From: Paenibacillus sp. PastM-3
GTDB taxonomy: Bacteria; Bacillota; Bacilli; Paenibacillales; Paenibacillaceae
Length of the DNA: 64,000 bases
Direction of reading: 5' to 3'
Assembly (NCBI RefSeq): GCF_029893965.1
Contig: NZ_JARXXP010000020.1
Coordinates: 1 to 64,000, forward strand
Shown: in pieces, positions 52,231-60,716 of the stretch
Layout: every line of letters begins with the position of its first letter
Position numbering within the stretch: the first letter of the stretch is position 1
Notes under the pieces: generated by a model
The model's input: the letters and a program-made list of their open reading frames with translations, nothing else
Told to the model about the DNA's origin: nothing
Databases searched by the model: none
Position numbers and translations under genes: made by a program

Positions 52231-52238
52231 CGCTTTCA
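52225..52238 (-). promoter_or_regulatory. Catabolite-responsive element (cre) overlapping the -35
   Basis: TGAAAGCGTTGACA on the minus strand matches the cre consensus TGWAARCGYTWNCW at 13 of 14 positions. It covers the whole -35 hexamer, so bound CcpA would block RNA polymerase and repress the glycan operon when preferred sugars are present. Confidence 0.85.
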
Positions 52239-52400
52239 AACATATTTATCGTTAGTTTATTTTCCGGATCTAAGCAGTCAATATTTTTAACCAATCATTA
52301 AATCAAATAAATAAACCCTTATACTTCAAGGTAATTTTCAATTTTTTGTCGATTCCATGCAGAAACAAGCCGCTGGAACCCGCAAATAAAGGGTCACAAA

Positions 52401-52438
52401 GAAAAAACCTTTTGTTACAATATTATTGTAACAAAAGG
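52401..52438 (-). terminator. Perfect-stem terminator after the GH43 gene
   Basis: CCTTTTGTTACAAT pairs perfectly with ATTGTAACAAAAGG around a short loop, followed on the minus strand by TTTTTTC. This isolates the cytosolic GH43 gene from the downstream operon. Confidence 0.93.
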
Positions 52439-52478
52439 CATGAAGAAGCCGGAAGTTATGTTTCATATAACCTGTTTC

Positions 52479-53432
52479 TTATTCTCCTGCCGGAACATCA
52501 ATTGCCTGGCTGTCGCTCAGCGGAATTCCGAAATCAGGTGTACCGTCAGGGTGCCAGCCGAACTTCTGGATACGGGTGGCACGCAGTGAAGCGTCTGCAC
52601 CGGGGGCAGGAAGCGCATGATACACAATCCAGTCCTCAAGATCATCAGGGGACCGGGTGAAGCTGTTGTGGCCAGTCGCATAGATTCCGTTCTCCACACT
52701 TTTGCAGAAGACAGGCATCATGGATTTCTCCCAGGACTGCGGTTCCAGCGGATCATCCGCTTCATTCATCGTCAGCATGCCGAGTGAATAATCCTCTGAC
52801 CAGGTTGCACTGGCAGAATAAATGAGAAACACCCGGCCGTTCCGCCGCAGGATCACCGGACCTTCGTTAATCGCCATGCCGCCCTGCTGCTCCCATTTCA
52901 GCGTTGGCGCGGTCAGGAGCTGCTGCTCCCCTGTCACCGTCCAGGGATTATCCATCCGCATGATGTATACCGCCGATCCATACTCGGGAAAATGCCCATA
53001 ACCGGCGTACAGGAAATACAGCTGGTTCCGCAGTGTCATAACCGTCCCGTCCAATCCGGGCACCGGCGTCTGCAGCGCCCCCTTCCAGCTCCATTCTCCC
53101 TCCAGTGGATCAGCGGCCATATTCTCCAGCACACAAATCCGGCGCGATTCGTCCCCGCCCCCGTCATTTGCCGTGTAGTAGATGTACCAATTGTTGTCCA
53201 GCCGGTGGATTTCCGGAGCCCAGAGGTTGTAGCTGTAGCGGCCGCCGGGCTGCGGTGACCAGATTGTTTTTTTATGGCCCGAAGCCAGCCCGGTCAATGT
53301 CTCAGCCCGCGTAAGCTCCAGACGATTGCCATTCGTGGACATGAAATAGTAGCAGCCGTCGGTATGCTTGAGCACCCAGGGATCCGCTGCCTTTTCCACA
53401 ACCGGATTATGAAATGTCTTACTCTCAGTCAT
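52479..53432 (-). CDS. GH43 family glycoside hydrolase, intracellular
   Basis: 317 residues, one five-bladed propeller, no signal peptide and no CBM. GH43 acids: EKAADPWVLKH (Asp), GLDGTVMTLRN (Asp) and AINEGPVILRR (Glu). The 45% or so visible similarity of key blocks to the GH43 at 43306 marks it as a paralogue. It probably removes arabinose or xylose from imported oligosaccharides. RBS GGGAGGG. A second cre-like sequence (about 53468-53481, 12 of 14 positions) lies upstream. It has its own terminator. Confidence 0.92.
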   Translation of the reverse strand: MTESKTFHNPVVEKAADPWVLKHTDGCYYFMSTNGNRLELTRAETLTGLASGHKKTIWSPQPGGRYSYNLWAPEIHRLDNNWYIYYTANDGGGDESRRICVLENMAADPLEGEWSWKGALQTPVPGLDGTVMTLRNQLYFLYAGYGHFPEYGSAVYIMRMDNPWTVTGEQQLLTAPTLKWEQQGGMAINEGPVILRRNGRVFLIYSASATWSEDYSLGMLTMNEADDPLEPQSWEKSMMPVFCKSVENGIYATGHNSFTRSPDDLEDWIVYHALPAPGADASLRATRIQKFGWHPDGTPDFGIPLSDSQAIDVPAGE

Positions 53433-53845
53433 CTTATCCCTCCCTATACAATTTCACTCTTAATTGAATAATGCGTTTACAGAAATTTAGAATAATAATC
53501 CTCCCCCTCCAGCACCTCCCTTTTTCAAAAGTTATGTCCATCTTACTCAGCCCTTCTTAACTTGTCTATAGCCGGATATCTGGCGACAAACTTCACATTG
53601 CCCGGTAGAAAAAACAGGTTTTTTGTGATAGACTCTCTAATAACAATGGCAGGCTGCTTCCTACAGCAGGTTCATCTGTTTTGTTCATTACGGTATTATT
53701 TTTTATAGAAACGGCTCCGCCCTCCTTCTGCAAGATGAAGCTGGACCCCGTTATTTCTATAATCCGCAGACACGCAGCTTTCGGGATTGCAATGCGTTAA
53801 TGCGACAGTATATCCGTTCAACATATTTTGGGAGGGAATGTTATT
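53433..53845. other. Intergenic region ahead of ilvD
   Basis: About 410 bp without a gene. It holds the cre-like motif at 53468-53481 (TGTAAACGCATTAT on the minus strand). A possible ilvD promoter is TTGCAA-N16-TATATC at about 53790-53817. I see no T-box. Confidence 0.5.
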
Positions 53846-55531
53846 ATGGCAGCCAAGAAAATGCGTTCAGACATGATTAAAAAAGGCTTCGACCGTGCTC
53901 CGCACCGCAGTCTCCTGCGTGCAGCCGGAGTGAAAGAGGAGGATTTCGGCAAACCGTTCATCGCGGTCTGCAACTCGTACATTGATATCGTACCTGGTCA
54001 TGTTCATCTGCAGGAATTCGGCAAAATCGTCAAGGAAGCGATCCGCGAAGCCGGCGGCGTTCCTTTTGAATTCAATACGATCGGCGTAGACGACGGAATC
54101 GCCATGGGCCACATTGGTATGCGCTATTCGCTGCCAAGCCGTGAGATCATCGCTGATGCCCTGGAAACCGTTGTGTCCGCGCACTGGTTCGATGGTATGG
54201 TCTGCATTCCCAACTGTGATAAAATCACCCCCGGTATGATGATGGGCGCCCTGCGCGTCAATATCCCGACGATCTTTGTGAGCGGCGGACCGATGAAGGC
54301 TGGCGTAGACAGCAAAGGTAATAAGCTCTCCCTGACCTCCGTATTTGAAGGTGTAGGCGCGCATCAGGTCGGCAAAATCAACGATGCTGAACTGCTGGAG
54401 CTTGAACAATTCGGCTGTCCGACCTGCGGCTCCTGTTCCGGTATGTTTACCGCGAACTCCATGAACTGTCTCGCAGAAGCTATGGGTCTCGCCCTTCCAG
54501 GTAACGGCACCATCCTTGCTGTTGCTGAGGAACGCAGAGACTTTGTCCGTAAATCAGCTACCCAGCTGATGGAGCTGATCAAGCTGGATCTGAAGCCGCG
54601 CGATATCGTAACCCAGGAATCGCTGGATAACGCCTTCGCACTCGATATGGCGATGGGCGGCTCTACGAACACTGTACTTCACACATTGGCTTTGGCTCAG
54701 GAAGCTGAAATCGATTATCCGCTGGAGCGTATCAATGAAGTGGCTAACCGCGTACCTTATCTGGCCAAGCTGGCACCAGCTTCCGATATCTTCATCGAGG
54801 ACGTTGACCGCGCAGGCGGCGTAAGTGCCGTACTGAACGAGCTGCTCAAGAAGCCGGGTGCAATCTTCGGCGACTGTATGACCGTTACCGGCAAAACCAT
54901 TGCCGAGAATGTCCGCGGCCACGAAATTCTGGATACCAGCGTCATTCACAAGCTGGACAATCCGTACTCCGAAGTAGGCGGTCTGGCTGTCCTGTACGGC
55001 AACCTGGCACCGGAAGGCTCGATCATCAAAGTCGGTGCGGTTGACGCTTCCGTAGGCGGCTACCATAAAGGTCCTGCCATCTGCTTCGATTCGCAGGAAA
55101 CCGCACTGGAAGGCATCGCTAACGGCAAGGTTAAGGAAGGCCATGTCGTAGTTATCCGTTATGAAGGTCCAAAGGGCGGACCGGGCATGCCGGAAATGCT
55201 TGCTCCGACTTCCCAGATCGTCGGCATGGGTCTTGGCGCCAAAGTCGGCCTGATCACCGACGGACGTTTCTCCGGCGCTTCCCGCGGCATCAGCATCGGC
55301 CATATCTCGCCGGAAGCTGCTGAAGGCGGACCGATCGCGTTCGTTGAAGACGGCGACATCATCGAGCTGGATCTGATCAACCGCAAGATTGAGCTGCTGG
55401 TCGACGAGGAAACCCTGGCTACCCGCCGCTCCGGCTGGAAGGGCTTCGAGCCCAAGGTCAAAAAAGGCTATCTGGCCCGCTATTCCGCGCTTGTTACTAA
55501 CGCAAGCAAAGGCGGCGTGCTGAAGATTTAA
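53846..55531 (+). CDS. ilvD: Dihydroxy-acid dehydratase
   Basis: It removes water from 2,3-dihydroxy acids in valine, isoleucine and leucine synthesis, using an Fe-S cluster. 561 residues, full length. Conserved cysteines: PNCDKITPGMMMG and GCPTCGSCSGMFTANSMNC. The ATG at 53846 (MAAKKMRSDM) follows GGGAGG; the frame opens 18 bp earlier on a TTG that lies inside the RBS. It is a lone gene, not linked here to ilvBHC, and no T-box precedes it. Confidence 0.98.
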   Translation: MAAKKMRSDMIKKGFDRAPHRSLLRAAGVKEEDFGKPFIAVCNSYIDIVPGHVHLQEFGKIVKEAIREAGGVPFEFNTIGVDDGIAMGHIGMRYSLPSREIIADALETVVSAHWFDGMVCIPNCDKITPGMMMGALRVNIPTIFVSGGPMKAGVDSKGNKLSLTSVFEGVGAHQVGKINDAELLELEQFGCPTCGSCSGMFTANSMNCLAEAMGLALPGNGTILAVAEERRDFVRKSATQLMELIKLDLKPRDIVTQESLDNAFALDMAMGGSTNTVLHTLALAQEAEIDYPLERINEVANRVPYLAKLAPASDIFIEDVDRAGGVSAVLNELLKKPGAIFGDCMTVTGKTIAENVRGHEILDTSVIHKLDNPYSEVGGLAVLYGNLAPEGSIIKVGAVDASVGGYHKGPAICFDSQETALEGIANGKVKEGHVVVIRYEGPKGGPGMPEMLAPTSQIVGMGLGAKVGLITDGRFSGASRGISIGHISPEAAEGGPIAFVEDGDIIELDLINRKIELLVDEETLATRRSGWKGFEPKVKKGYLARYSALVTNASKGGVLKI

Positions 55532-55544
55532 TTGTTTTAATTCA

Positions 55545-55578
55545 GGCCCCGGACGTGTAAGACGTCCGGGGCCTTTTT
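55545..55578 (+). terminator. Terminator of ilvD
   Basis: GGCCCCGGACGT pairs perfectly with ACGTCCGGGGCC around a short loop, followed by TTTTT. Confidence 0.95.
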
Positions 55579-55818
55579 ATGTCGCGGCCTCTGTGCGGGC
55601 CTCTGCTGCACTCGCGTCCGGGGCGCCCTTAGACGAAATGAATGACACCGGCATTTGCAGGCAGCGCCTTCGCCGAACGAATAACTGCATTCCCGGATAC
55701 GGCCGTTTTTAATTGTACAAAGTGCAGCTAAGCTTACAAGCAGGCGGGTAATCCGCCAATCTAAATTCAGTATTAGACGAAAATAAGAGAATGGCCAGCA
55801 GACTGCGTAGCAGATAAC

Positions 55819-55856
55819 AAAAAAAGACAGGGGCTTCAAAAGCCTCTGCCCTGTCC
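55819..55856 (-). terminator. Terminator downstream of the polysaccharide deacetylase gene
   Basis: The minus-strand stem GACAGGGCAGAGGCTTT pairs with the distal AAGCCCCTGTC and is followed by TTTTTTTG, about 120 bp past the stop. Confidence 0.75.
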
Positions 55857-55975
55857 TGCACAAGTTATAACGATAATAATGGCCTGGTTACTGCCTAATG
55901 CTAATAAAGCCAACGATTGCTGACTAGATTATATTCACTCAGCTGACAAATTAACGAATCTACCCGCTGAGCAGC

Positions 55976-57355
55976 TTAATGTACAACCGTCGCTCCCGGA
56001 AGCTCTGCTTCAAGGGTAAGCTCCTCTTCCCTCACCCGCTCGCGCGCCTTAACCTGCGTCTGCGGCCGCTGGTGGTTCATCTTGCCCAGCAGCTCCGATA
56101 CCGGCATCAGCATCATCTTCGGCACAAGCACCTCACTGCGTTCCTTGAGCCGTGCACCGCCAGCCGGATGAATGACGCTGAGCAGGATGCTCAGATAAAA
56201 CTTGGTCGAACGGGCAAACCAGCCGTCCGGCAGATCCAGCACCATAAAGCCGAACTTCTCCGGCCCGCGGTTGAGCATGCTAACCCCGTACAACGCCTTG
56301 GCCTCTGCGAGATCCATATCTGCAGCAATCCGTTCTGCCAGCACCGGCAGATCCTTTTCCATGCGGCGGATCATCCGGATGGCCAGCTGTGCAGATGACC
56401 GGGAGTGCACACCGAGCTCAAACAGCTGCCTGTTGTCGATGTGCAGCTCGATGATCGGGTCGCCCTTGGTCAGGCGTTCGCCGTTATCCATCAGCACAGG
56501 TTCCCCCTGATACTTGCGCAGCCGGTAATGCAGGAACGGGTCAGCAGGCGCAATCGTCTTGATCCGGAACAGGAACTGGAAGCACTGCTCCCAGATCAGC
56601 CACAGGCCGACGACCAGCCGTTTGACGAAGGATAGCTGCGAGACCGGAGAGGTCTGCACCTGCCGGATCATCTCGTCGATCCGGATACTGCGCAGGCCCC
56701 GGCGGCGGGCCTCATCCAGCATCCGTTCCAGGGCAACCAGCATATGCTCCGGCGCTTTCGGATCGGCACCGAGGGTCGTTCCGCAATCATGCAGAAGCAT
56801 CACCTCTCCGGGACCAAGCTTGTTAAGCAGCTTGCCGGTCAGGCGTTCCGCACCAAGCTTCTCCTTCCAGTCGCCGAACATTGCCGACCATAATACGATT
56901 TGCACCTGGCGGCGCTTGGAGAAATCGAACAGGTTGACAATGCCCCACGGCGGACGGTAGTACGTGCTGCGTACACCTGTAATATTGTAAATAATGTCAT
57001 CTGTGCGCTTGATCTGCTGCTTGACGGTTGCCGGCCGCATCAGCCAGTTTGTTTTGTGCACATAATTATGAATTCCGATGAGATGACCCTCATCATGGAT
57101 ACGCTTAATAATCTCCGGATTCTGCTCGGCGTGTGAGCCGACGACAAAGAAGGTTGCCTTGGCATCATACCGTTTCAAAAGATCCAGCAGCAGCGGTGTA
57201 TAGTGCCGGTCCGGCCCGTCATCAAAGGTCAGGGCAAATTCACTGCGCCCGATTCCTTTGCGGAAAACGCGGTAGCCGAAAATTCTGCTGATCATTCCGG
57301 GAATGAAAGCATAGAAGGTAGAAATGTAAAATAACCAGAGCAGCAAAGTCTGCAT
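55976..57355 (-). CDS. Polysaccharide deacetylase family protein with extra C-terminal domain
   Basis: 459 residues. After an N-terminal membrane segment (LLLWLFYISTFYAFIPGMI) comes a NodB domain (~38-230) with LTFDDGPD (catalytic Asp and metal Asp), HNYVHKTNW (metal His) and RPPWG; the last active-site block is LHDCGTT. It would deacetylate peptidoglycan or another envelope glycan. Residues ~240-459 form a second domain without a known motif, which I think resembles the YkoP-like group; this is uncertain. RBS GGGGA. Single gene. Confidence 0.9.
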   Translation of the reverse strand: MQTLLLWLFYISTFYAFIPGMISRIFGYRVFRKGIGRSEFALTFDDGPDRHYTPLLLDLLKRYDAKATFFVVGSHAEQNPEIIKRIHDEGHLIGIHNYVHKTNWLMRPATVKQQIKRTDDIIYNITGVRSTYYRPPWGIVNLFDFSKRRQVQIVLWSAMFGDWKEKLGAERLTGKLLNKLGPGEVMLLHDCGTTLGADPKAPEHMLVALERMLDEARRRGLRSIRIDEMIRQVQTSPVSQLSFVKRLVVGLWLIWEQCFQFLFRIKTIAPADPFLHYRLRKYQGEPVLMDNGERLTKGDPIIELHIDNRQLFELGVHSRSSAQLAIRMIRRMEKDLPVLAERIAADMDLAEAKALYGVSMLNRGPEKFGFMVLDLPDGWFARSTKFYLSILLSVIHPAGGARLKERSEVLVPKMMLMPVSELLGKMNHQRPQTQVKARERVREEELTLEAELPGATVVH

Positions 57356-57623
57356 GTATATTCCCCGCTTTTCCAGAGTTGACTTTGGCTCGTCTTACGG
57401 GTACGGCCAAGTAGGTGACAGCTGTGACAGCTATAGGACAGTTCCGAAAAAAAACGCTACCCCCTATTTTAACACAGGTCATAAAGAAAAAGACGCATTT
57501 TTATTAAAATCGTGTACAATGAATGGAAGATAAATTTGTCATTTTCTCTAAAAAGAAACCAATGTCATGGAGCAACGTAAAATCAGCTAAATTCGTGTAA
57601 TGGAAAAGGAGTCGTGTTAATCT

Positions 57624-58820
57624 ATGCTGCCGCTGTACAAAAAATATTGGCGAACGTTCTTTGACATCGGGCTGGTCGTGCTGACGGTGTATCTCGTCAT
57701 GCTCGCGTTCAGCAAGCTGTACCAGCTCGCCGCGCCTGTATTTCTGTCGTTTTTTGTTTTTCTGCTGATTGAGCCGCTGGCCCGCTTCCTTAACCGCAAA
57801 GGCTTGGGCAAGCCCTTCGCCTCAGCCATCTCGGTGCTGCTGTTTCTGGTCATTCTGCTCGGCATCCTGTTTGGTGCCGGCTTGCTTATCGCTACCCAGG
57901 CGCTGCACTTCCAGGATAGCCTGCCGCGGTACACCGCAATTATCCAGCTGCATTTCACCGAAGCCACTACATATCTCCAGCAGCAGATTGATGCCCTGCC
58001 GGCCGATCTGACCGACAAACTCAACGGCTATTTCACAGATGCTACCAATGTCCTGTCTGACTGGCTGGTTGTTTTCCTTAAATATATGATCGGAGCGCTT
58101 GGTTCCTTCTCTTCCTTTATGGGGAATTTCGGCATTGCGATTATTCTGGCCTTTTTCCTCAGCATGGAGATCAAGGACTGGCGCAAAATCGCCCATGATA
58201 AAATGCCCAAGACGTTCAAGACGGCTTACGCTTTTGTTCAGGGGAATGTGTTTAAGGCCATTGGTTCTTATCTCAAGGCACAGCTGATCCTGATCTGCAT
58301 CACCTTCGTTATTGTACTGGTCGGCCTGCTCATTCTCGGTACTGGCAATGTGCTGACAATGGCACTGATCTGCGCCGTATTCGACGTGCTGCCGCTGCTG
58401 GGTGTATCCACCATCCTGATTCCCTGGATCATCTACCTGTTCATCGTCGGTAACACTTCCCTTGCTATCGGACTGATTGTGCTGCTCGCCGTTGTACTGA
58501 TTGTAAGGCAGCTGCTGGAGCCCAAAATTACCGGCAATTCCATCGGGGTCTCCTCCGCATTCCTGATGCTGTCCTTTGTAATCTTCTCCATGTCTGCCTT
58601 CGGTGTCGCCGGACTGATCCTGTCGCCGATTCTGCTCATTCTGATCAAGGAGCTGATCCAGCAGGGGTACCTGCAGCGCTGGATCTATCTGCCCCAGGAA
58701 GAGTTCATTGTATCCCCGTTCGCCGCATCCGGTCCGTCCACTGCCGGTGGAACGGTGTCCGGTGATTCCGCCGCTGAGCCTCAGGCTCCGGAAGATGCCG
58801 ACAGCAAATCAAAAATCTGA
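57624..58820 (+). CDS. AI-2E family transporter
   Basis: 398 residues with about eight membrane helices. Family marks include LFDIGLVVLTVYLV-type N-terminal helices and a cytoplasmic middle block (DWRKIAHDKMPKTFKTAYAFVQGN). FDVLPLLGVSTILIPWIIYLF and EPKITGNSIGVSSAFLML are the conserved late helices. Members export small molecules or ions; the AI-2 link is not general. RBS AAAGGAG. Its last 40 bp overlap the 3' end of the penicillin-binding protein gene on the other strand. Confidence 0.93.
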   Translation: MLPLYKKYWRTFFDIGLVVLTVYLVMLAFSKLYQLAAPVFLSFFVFLLIEPLARFLNRKGLGKPFASAISVLLFLVILLGILFGAGLLIATQALHFQDSLPRYTAIIQLHFTEATTYLQQQIDALPADLTDKLNGYFTDATNVLSDWLVVFLKYMIGALGSFSSFMGNFGIAIILAFFLSMEIKDWRKIAHDKMPKTFKTAYAFVQGNVFKAIGSYLKAQLILICITFVIVLVGLLILGTGNVLTMALICAVFDVLPLLGVSTILIPWIIYLFIVGNTSLAIGLIVLLAVVLIVRQLLEPKITGNSIGVSSAFLMLSFVIFSMSAFGVAGLILSPILLILIKELIQQGYLQRWIYLPQEEFIVSPFAASGPSTAGGTVSGDSAAEPQAPEDADSKSKI

Positions 58821-60565
58821 CCGAACAGCCGGGCAGCGGTATGTTCACTGTCAGGGTCCACGTTCTCCACAGCAACGGAGACGGCGTACCGGGGATGGTC
58901 TGCCGGCCCGTAGCCGATAAACCACTGGTTGTTGCGCGGCACACCCTTCACCATCGTCTGGGCTGTTCCGGATTTGCCGGCGACCGGCCACTGCGTGCTG
59001 CGCAGACGTTTGCCGGTTCCCTCCGTAACGACCAGGCGCATCCATGACAGCAGCGCCTGCGAGGTCTTGCGGGAGATGGCGCCTGCTGCGGCCGGCGCCA
59101 GATGGGCGGGCAGCTCCTGCAGCGTCTGCCCGTTCCTGAAGGCGACGCGCTGCAGAATGCGCGGCGCCCGCACTTCCCCGCCATGCAGCAGCGTAACCAC
59201 CAGATTCGCCGCCTGCAGCGGCGTCATGGTTACATCCCGCTGGCCAATGGCGGTCTGCACCCTGGCCCCGGCGTCGTCCGGAATCAGGGTGCTGAAGATC
59301 CGGCCCGGCTGCTCGCCAGCCAGCGGCCGGAGCACCGGCTGGCCCAGCATGTCCGCAGCCTGCCAGCCGATGTCTCTGCCCAGGCCGAGCGCAAGCGCTG
59401 CGGCCTGGAGCTGAGCGCCGCTGAGCCGCTCGGCCAGCGTAGCGAATACGGTATTGCAGGACACGGCGAACCCTTGCGCCAGCGTGAGGGAGCCGTGTTT
59501 TTTGCCGTGCGGGCAGGACAGGTGATACCTGCCGAATTCGCCGGAGCAGAAGAAGCGTTCCTCCGGCGAGGTCAAGCCGGCTTCGAGGGCTGCGGCAGCC
59601 GTAACAATCTTGAAGACCGAGCCGGGAACTGCCGCCTGCAGTGCCCGGTTGTTCCATTCGCCGCCTTCGGGCGAGATATGATCCGGGTCATATAAAGGCA
59701 GCGAAACCATGGCTTCAATGTCCCCTGACCTGGAGTCGAGCACAACCACCGCCCCTTCCTTCACCCCGGCCTCCACAGCCAGCTTTTCTATCCCTTCCTG
59801 CAGCTCTTTATCAATAGTGGTATATACAGAGAGCGGATAATACGGATTCCCCGGTGTTCTGACCTTCAGTACGCTGCCGGGAAGCCGGTTGCCGCGGGCG
59901 TCCACCTGCGCATAGACTTCCGTATGTCCGACTCCCTGCAGCAGCGGCTCCAGCGTCTTCTCAAGCCCGTCCGTTCCGGCCAGCGGAACCCGCAGTCCGG
60001 TCGGGGACTGCTTCGCGGCCGCAGGTGACAGCTCAGACAGATACCCCAGCCACTGACGTCCGGATGCAGCCCCGTCATATCTGCGTGCAAACGGAAGCGC
60101 GCGAACGTAGCTGAGCTCAAGCTTCTCTACCTGCTCCGCCTGATCCGGAGTCAGCGCCAAAGGCTTCCGGCTTCCGGCCGAAGGCCAGATCAGCGGCTCC
60201 TTCAGGCCGCTGATCCGGCTCTCCAGTTCGCCGTACGTCACTCCAAGCACAGTCGCAAGCCGCTGCAGCTTCGGTCCATCTGCCGCTTCCGTCCGCTCCT
60301 CCTGCGGAAAAAAAGCAGCCGTCCATACTGTCTCGCCGGCAAGCGGCTTGCCGCTGCGGTCATAGAGCCGCCCTCTTCCGCTGTCGAGCACCATCTCCCG
60401 CTCGCTTTGAATTTCAGCCATTTGGGCCATTGTATATGCGGCACCCGGCACGTTCCTGTCCTTCAGCACAAGCTGCACCCAGGCGAGCCTGATTATCAGA
60501 ACTCCAACAAGAGCCGATAAAATGAGCAGGCTCCAGACAATACGCTTATTGATGTGTTTATGCAA
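58781..60565 (-). CDS. Class B penicillin-binding protein (peptidoglycan transpeptidase)
   Basis: It cross-links peptidoglycan outside the membrane. 594 residues: TM anchor (IVWSLLILSALVGVLIIRLAWVQ), a dimerisation domain (~55-215) with RGRLYDRSGKPLAGETVW, and a transpeptidase domain. The active-site Ser316 is in PGSVFK, the SxN motif is Ser369 in SCNTVF, and the KSGT motif starts at Lys531 in AGKSGTAQT. No PASTA domain, so it is not of the SpoVD/Pbp2X type. It could be a PbpA/PBP2 or a PbpI-like enzyme; a rod-shape or sporulation role cannot be decided. It overlaps the convergent AI-2E gene by 40 bp and has no terminator of its own. Confidence 0.94.
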   Translation of the reverse strand: MHKHINKRIVWSLLILSALVGVLIIRLAWVQLVLKDRNVPGAAYTMAQMAEIQSEREMVLDSGRGRLYDRSGKPLAGETVWTAAFFPQEERTEAADGPKLQRLATVLGVTYGELESRISGLKEPLIWPSAGSRKPLALTPDQAEQVEKLELSYVRALPFARRYDGAASGRQWLGYLSELSPAAAKQSPTGLRVPLAGTDGLEKTLEPLLQGVGHTEVYAQVDARGNRLPGSVLKVRTPGNPYYPLSVYTTIDKELQEGIEKLAVEAGVKEGAVVVLDSRSGDIEAMVSLPLYDPDHISPEGGEWNNRALQAAVPGSVFKIVTAAAALEAGLTSPEERFFCSGEFGRYHLSCPHGKKHGSLTLAQGFAVSCNTVFATLAERLSGAQLQAAALALGLGRDIGWQAADMLGQPVLRPLAGEQPGRIFSTLIPDDAGARVQTAIGQRDVTMTPLQAANLVVTLLHGGEVRAPRILQRVAFRNGQTLQELPAHLAPAAAGAISRKTSQALLSWMRLVVTEGTGKRLRSTQWPVAGKSGTAQTMVKGVPRNNQWFIGYGPADHPRYAVSVAVENVDPDSEHTAARLFGQIFDLLSASSGA

Positions 60566-60670
60566 GGTAATTCCTCCCGCTTGCCGCCTGTACCTTAGCC
60601 GGTCAGGACTACTGCACCTATTATGCCCACCTTCTTGGCTAAATTACATAACCCTGCATCAGCTAAATCA

Positions 60671-60702
60671 AAAAACCGTACTATCCGGGTGGACAGTACG
60701 GC
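60671..60702 (-). terminator. Terminator of the chemoreceptor gene
   Basis: On the minus strand GCCGTACT pairs with AGTACGG and runs into TTTTTT, 15 bp past the stop. Confidence 0.9.
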
Positions 60703-60716
60703 TGACAATAGTCATT

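Larger units (their letters stand above)
52048..52478. other. Regulatory intergenic region ahead of the glycan-transport operon
   Basis: About 430 bp without a gene. It holds a 5' leader of ~150 nt, the operon promoter and cre (52202-52238) and the terminator of the upstream GH43 gene (52401-52438). The leader is AT-rich with no riboswitch that I recognise. Confidence 0.75.
55532..55975. other. Intergenic region between ilvD and the deacetylase gene
   Basis: 444 bp without a gene; the 108-codon minus-strand frame has no family features. Two terminators are present. Between them are CTGCATT...AATTGTACAAAGTGCAG sequences that look like a degenerate repeat. Confidence 0.5.

Noticed and set aside
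53580..53845. Possible branched-chain amino acid T-box ahead of ilvD
   Set aside because: The conserved AAGGGTGG-type core and a regulated terminator are both missing.
55537..55863. 108-codon minus-strand frame downstream of ilvD
   Set aside because: It runs through two terminator hairpins and has no family features.
58851..59657. 268-codon minus-strand frame within the penicillin-binding protein gene
   Set aside because: Same strand, different frame as the PBP; Gly/Arg/Ala-rich shadow.
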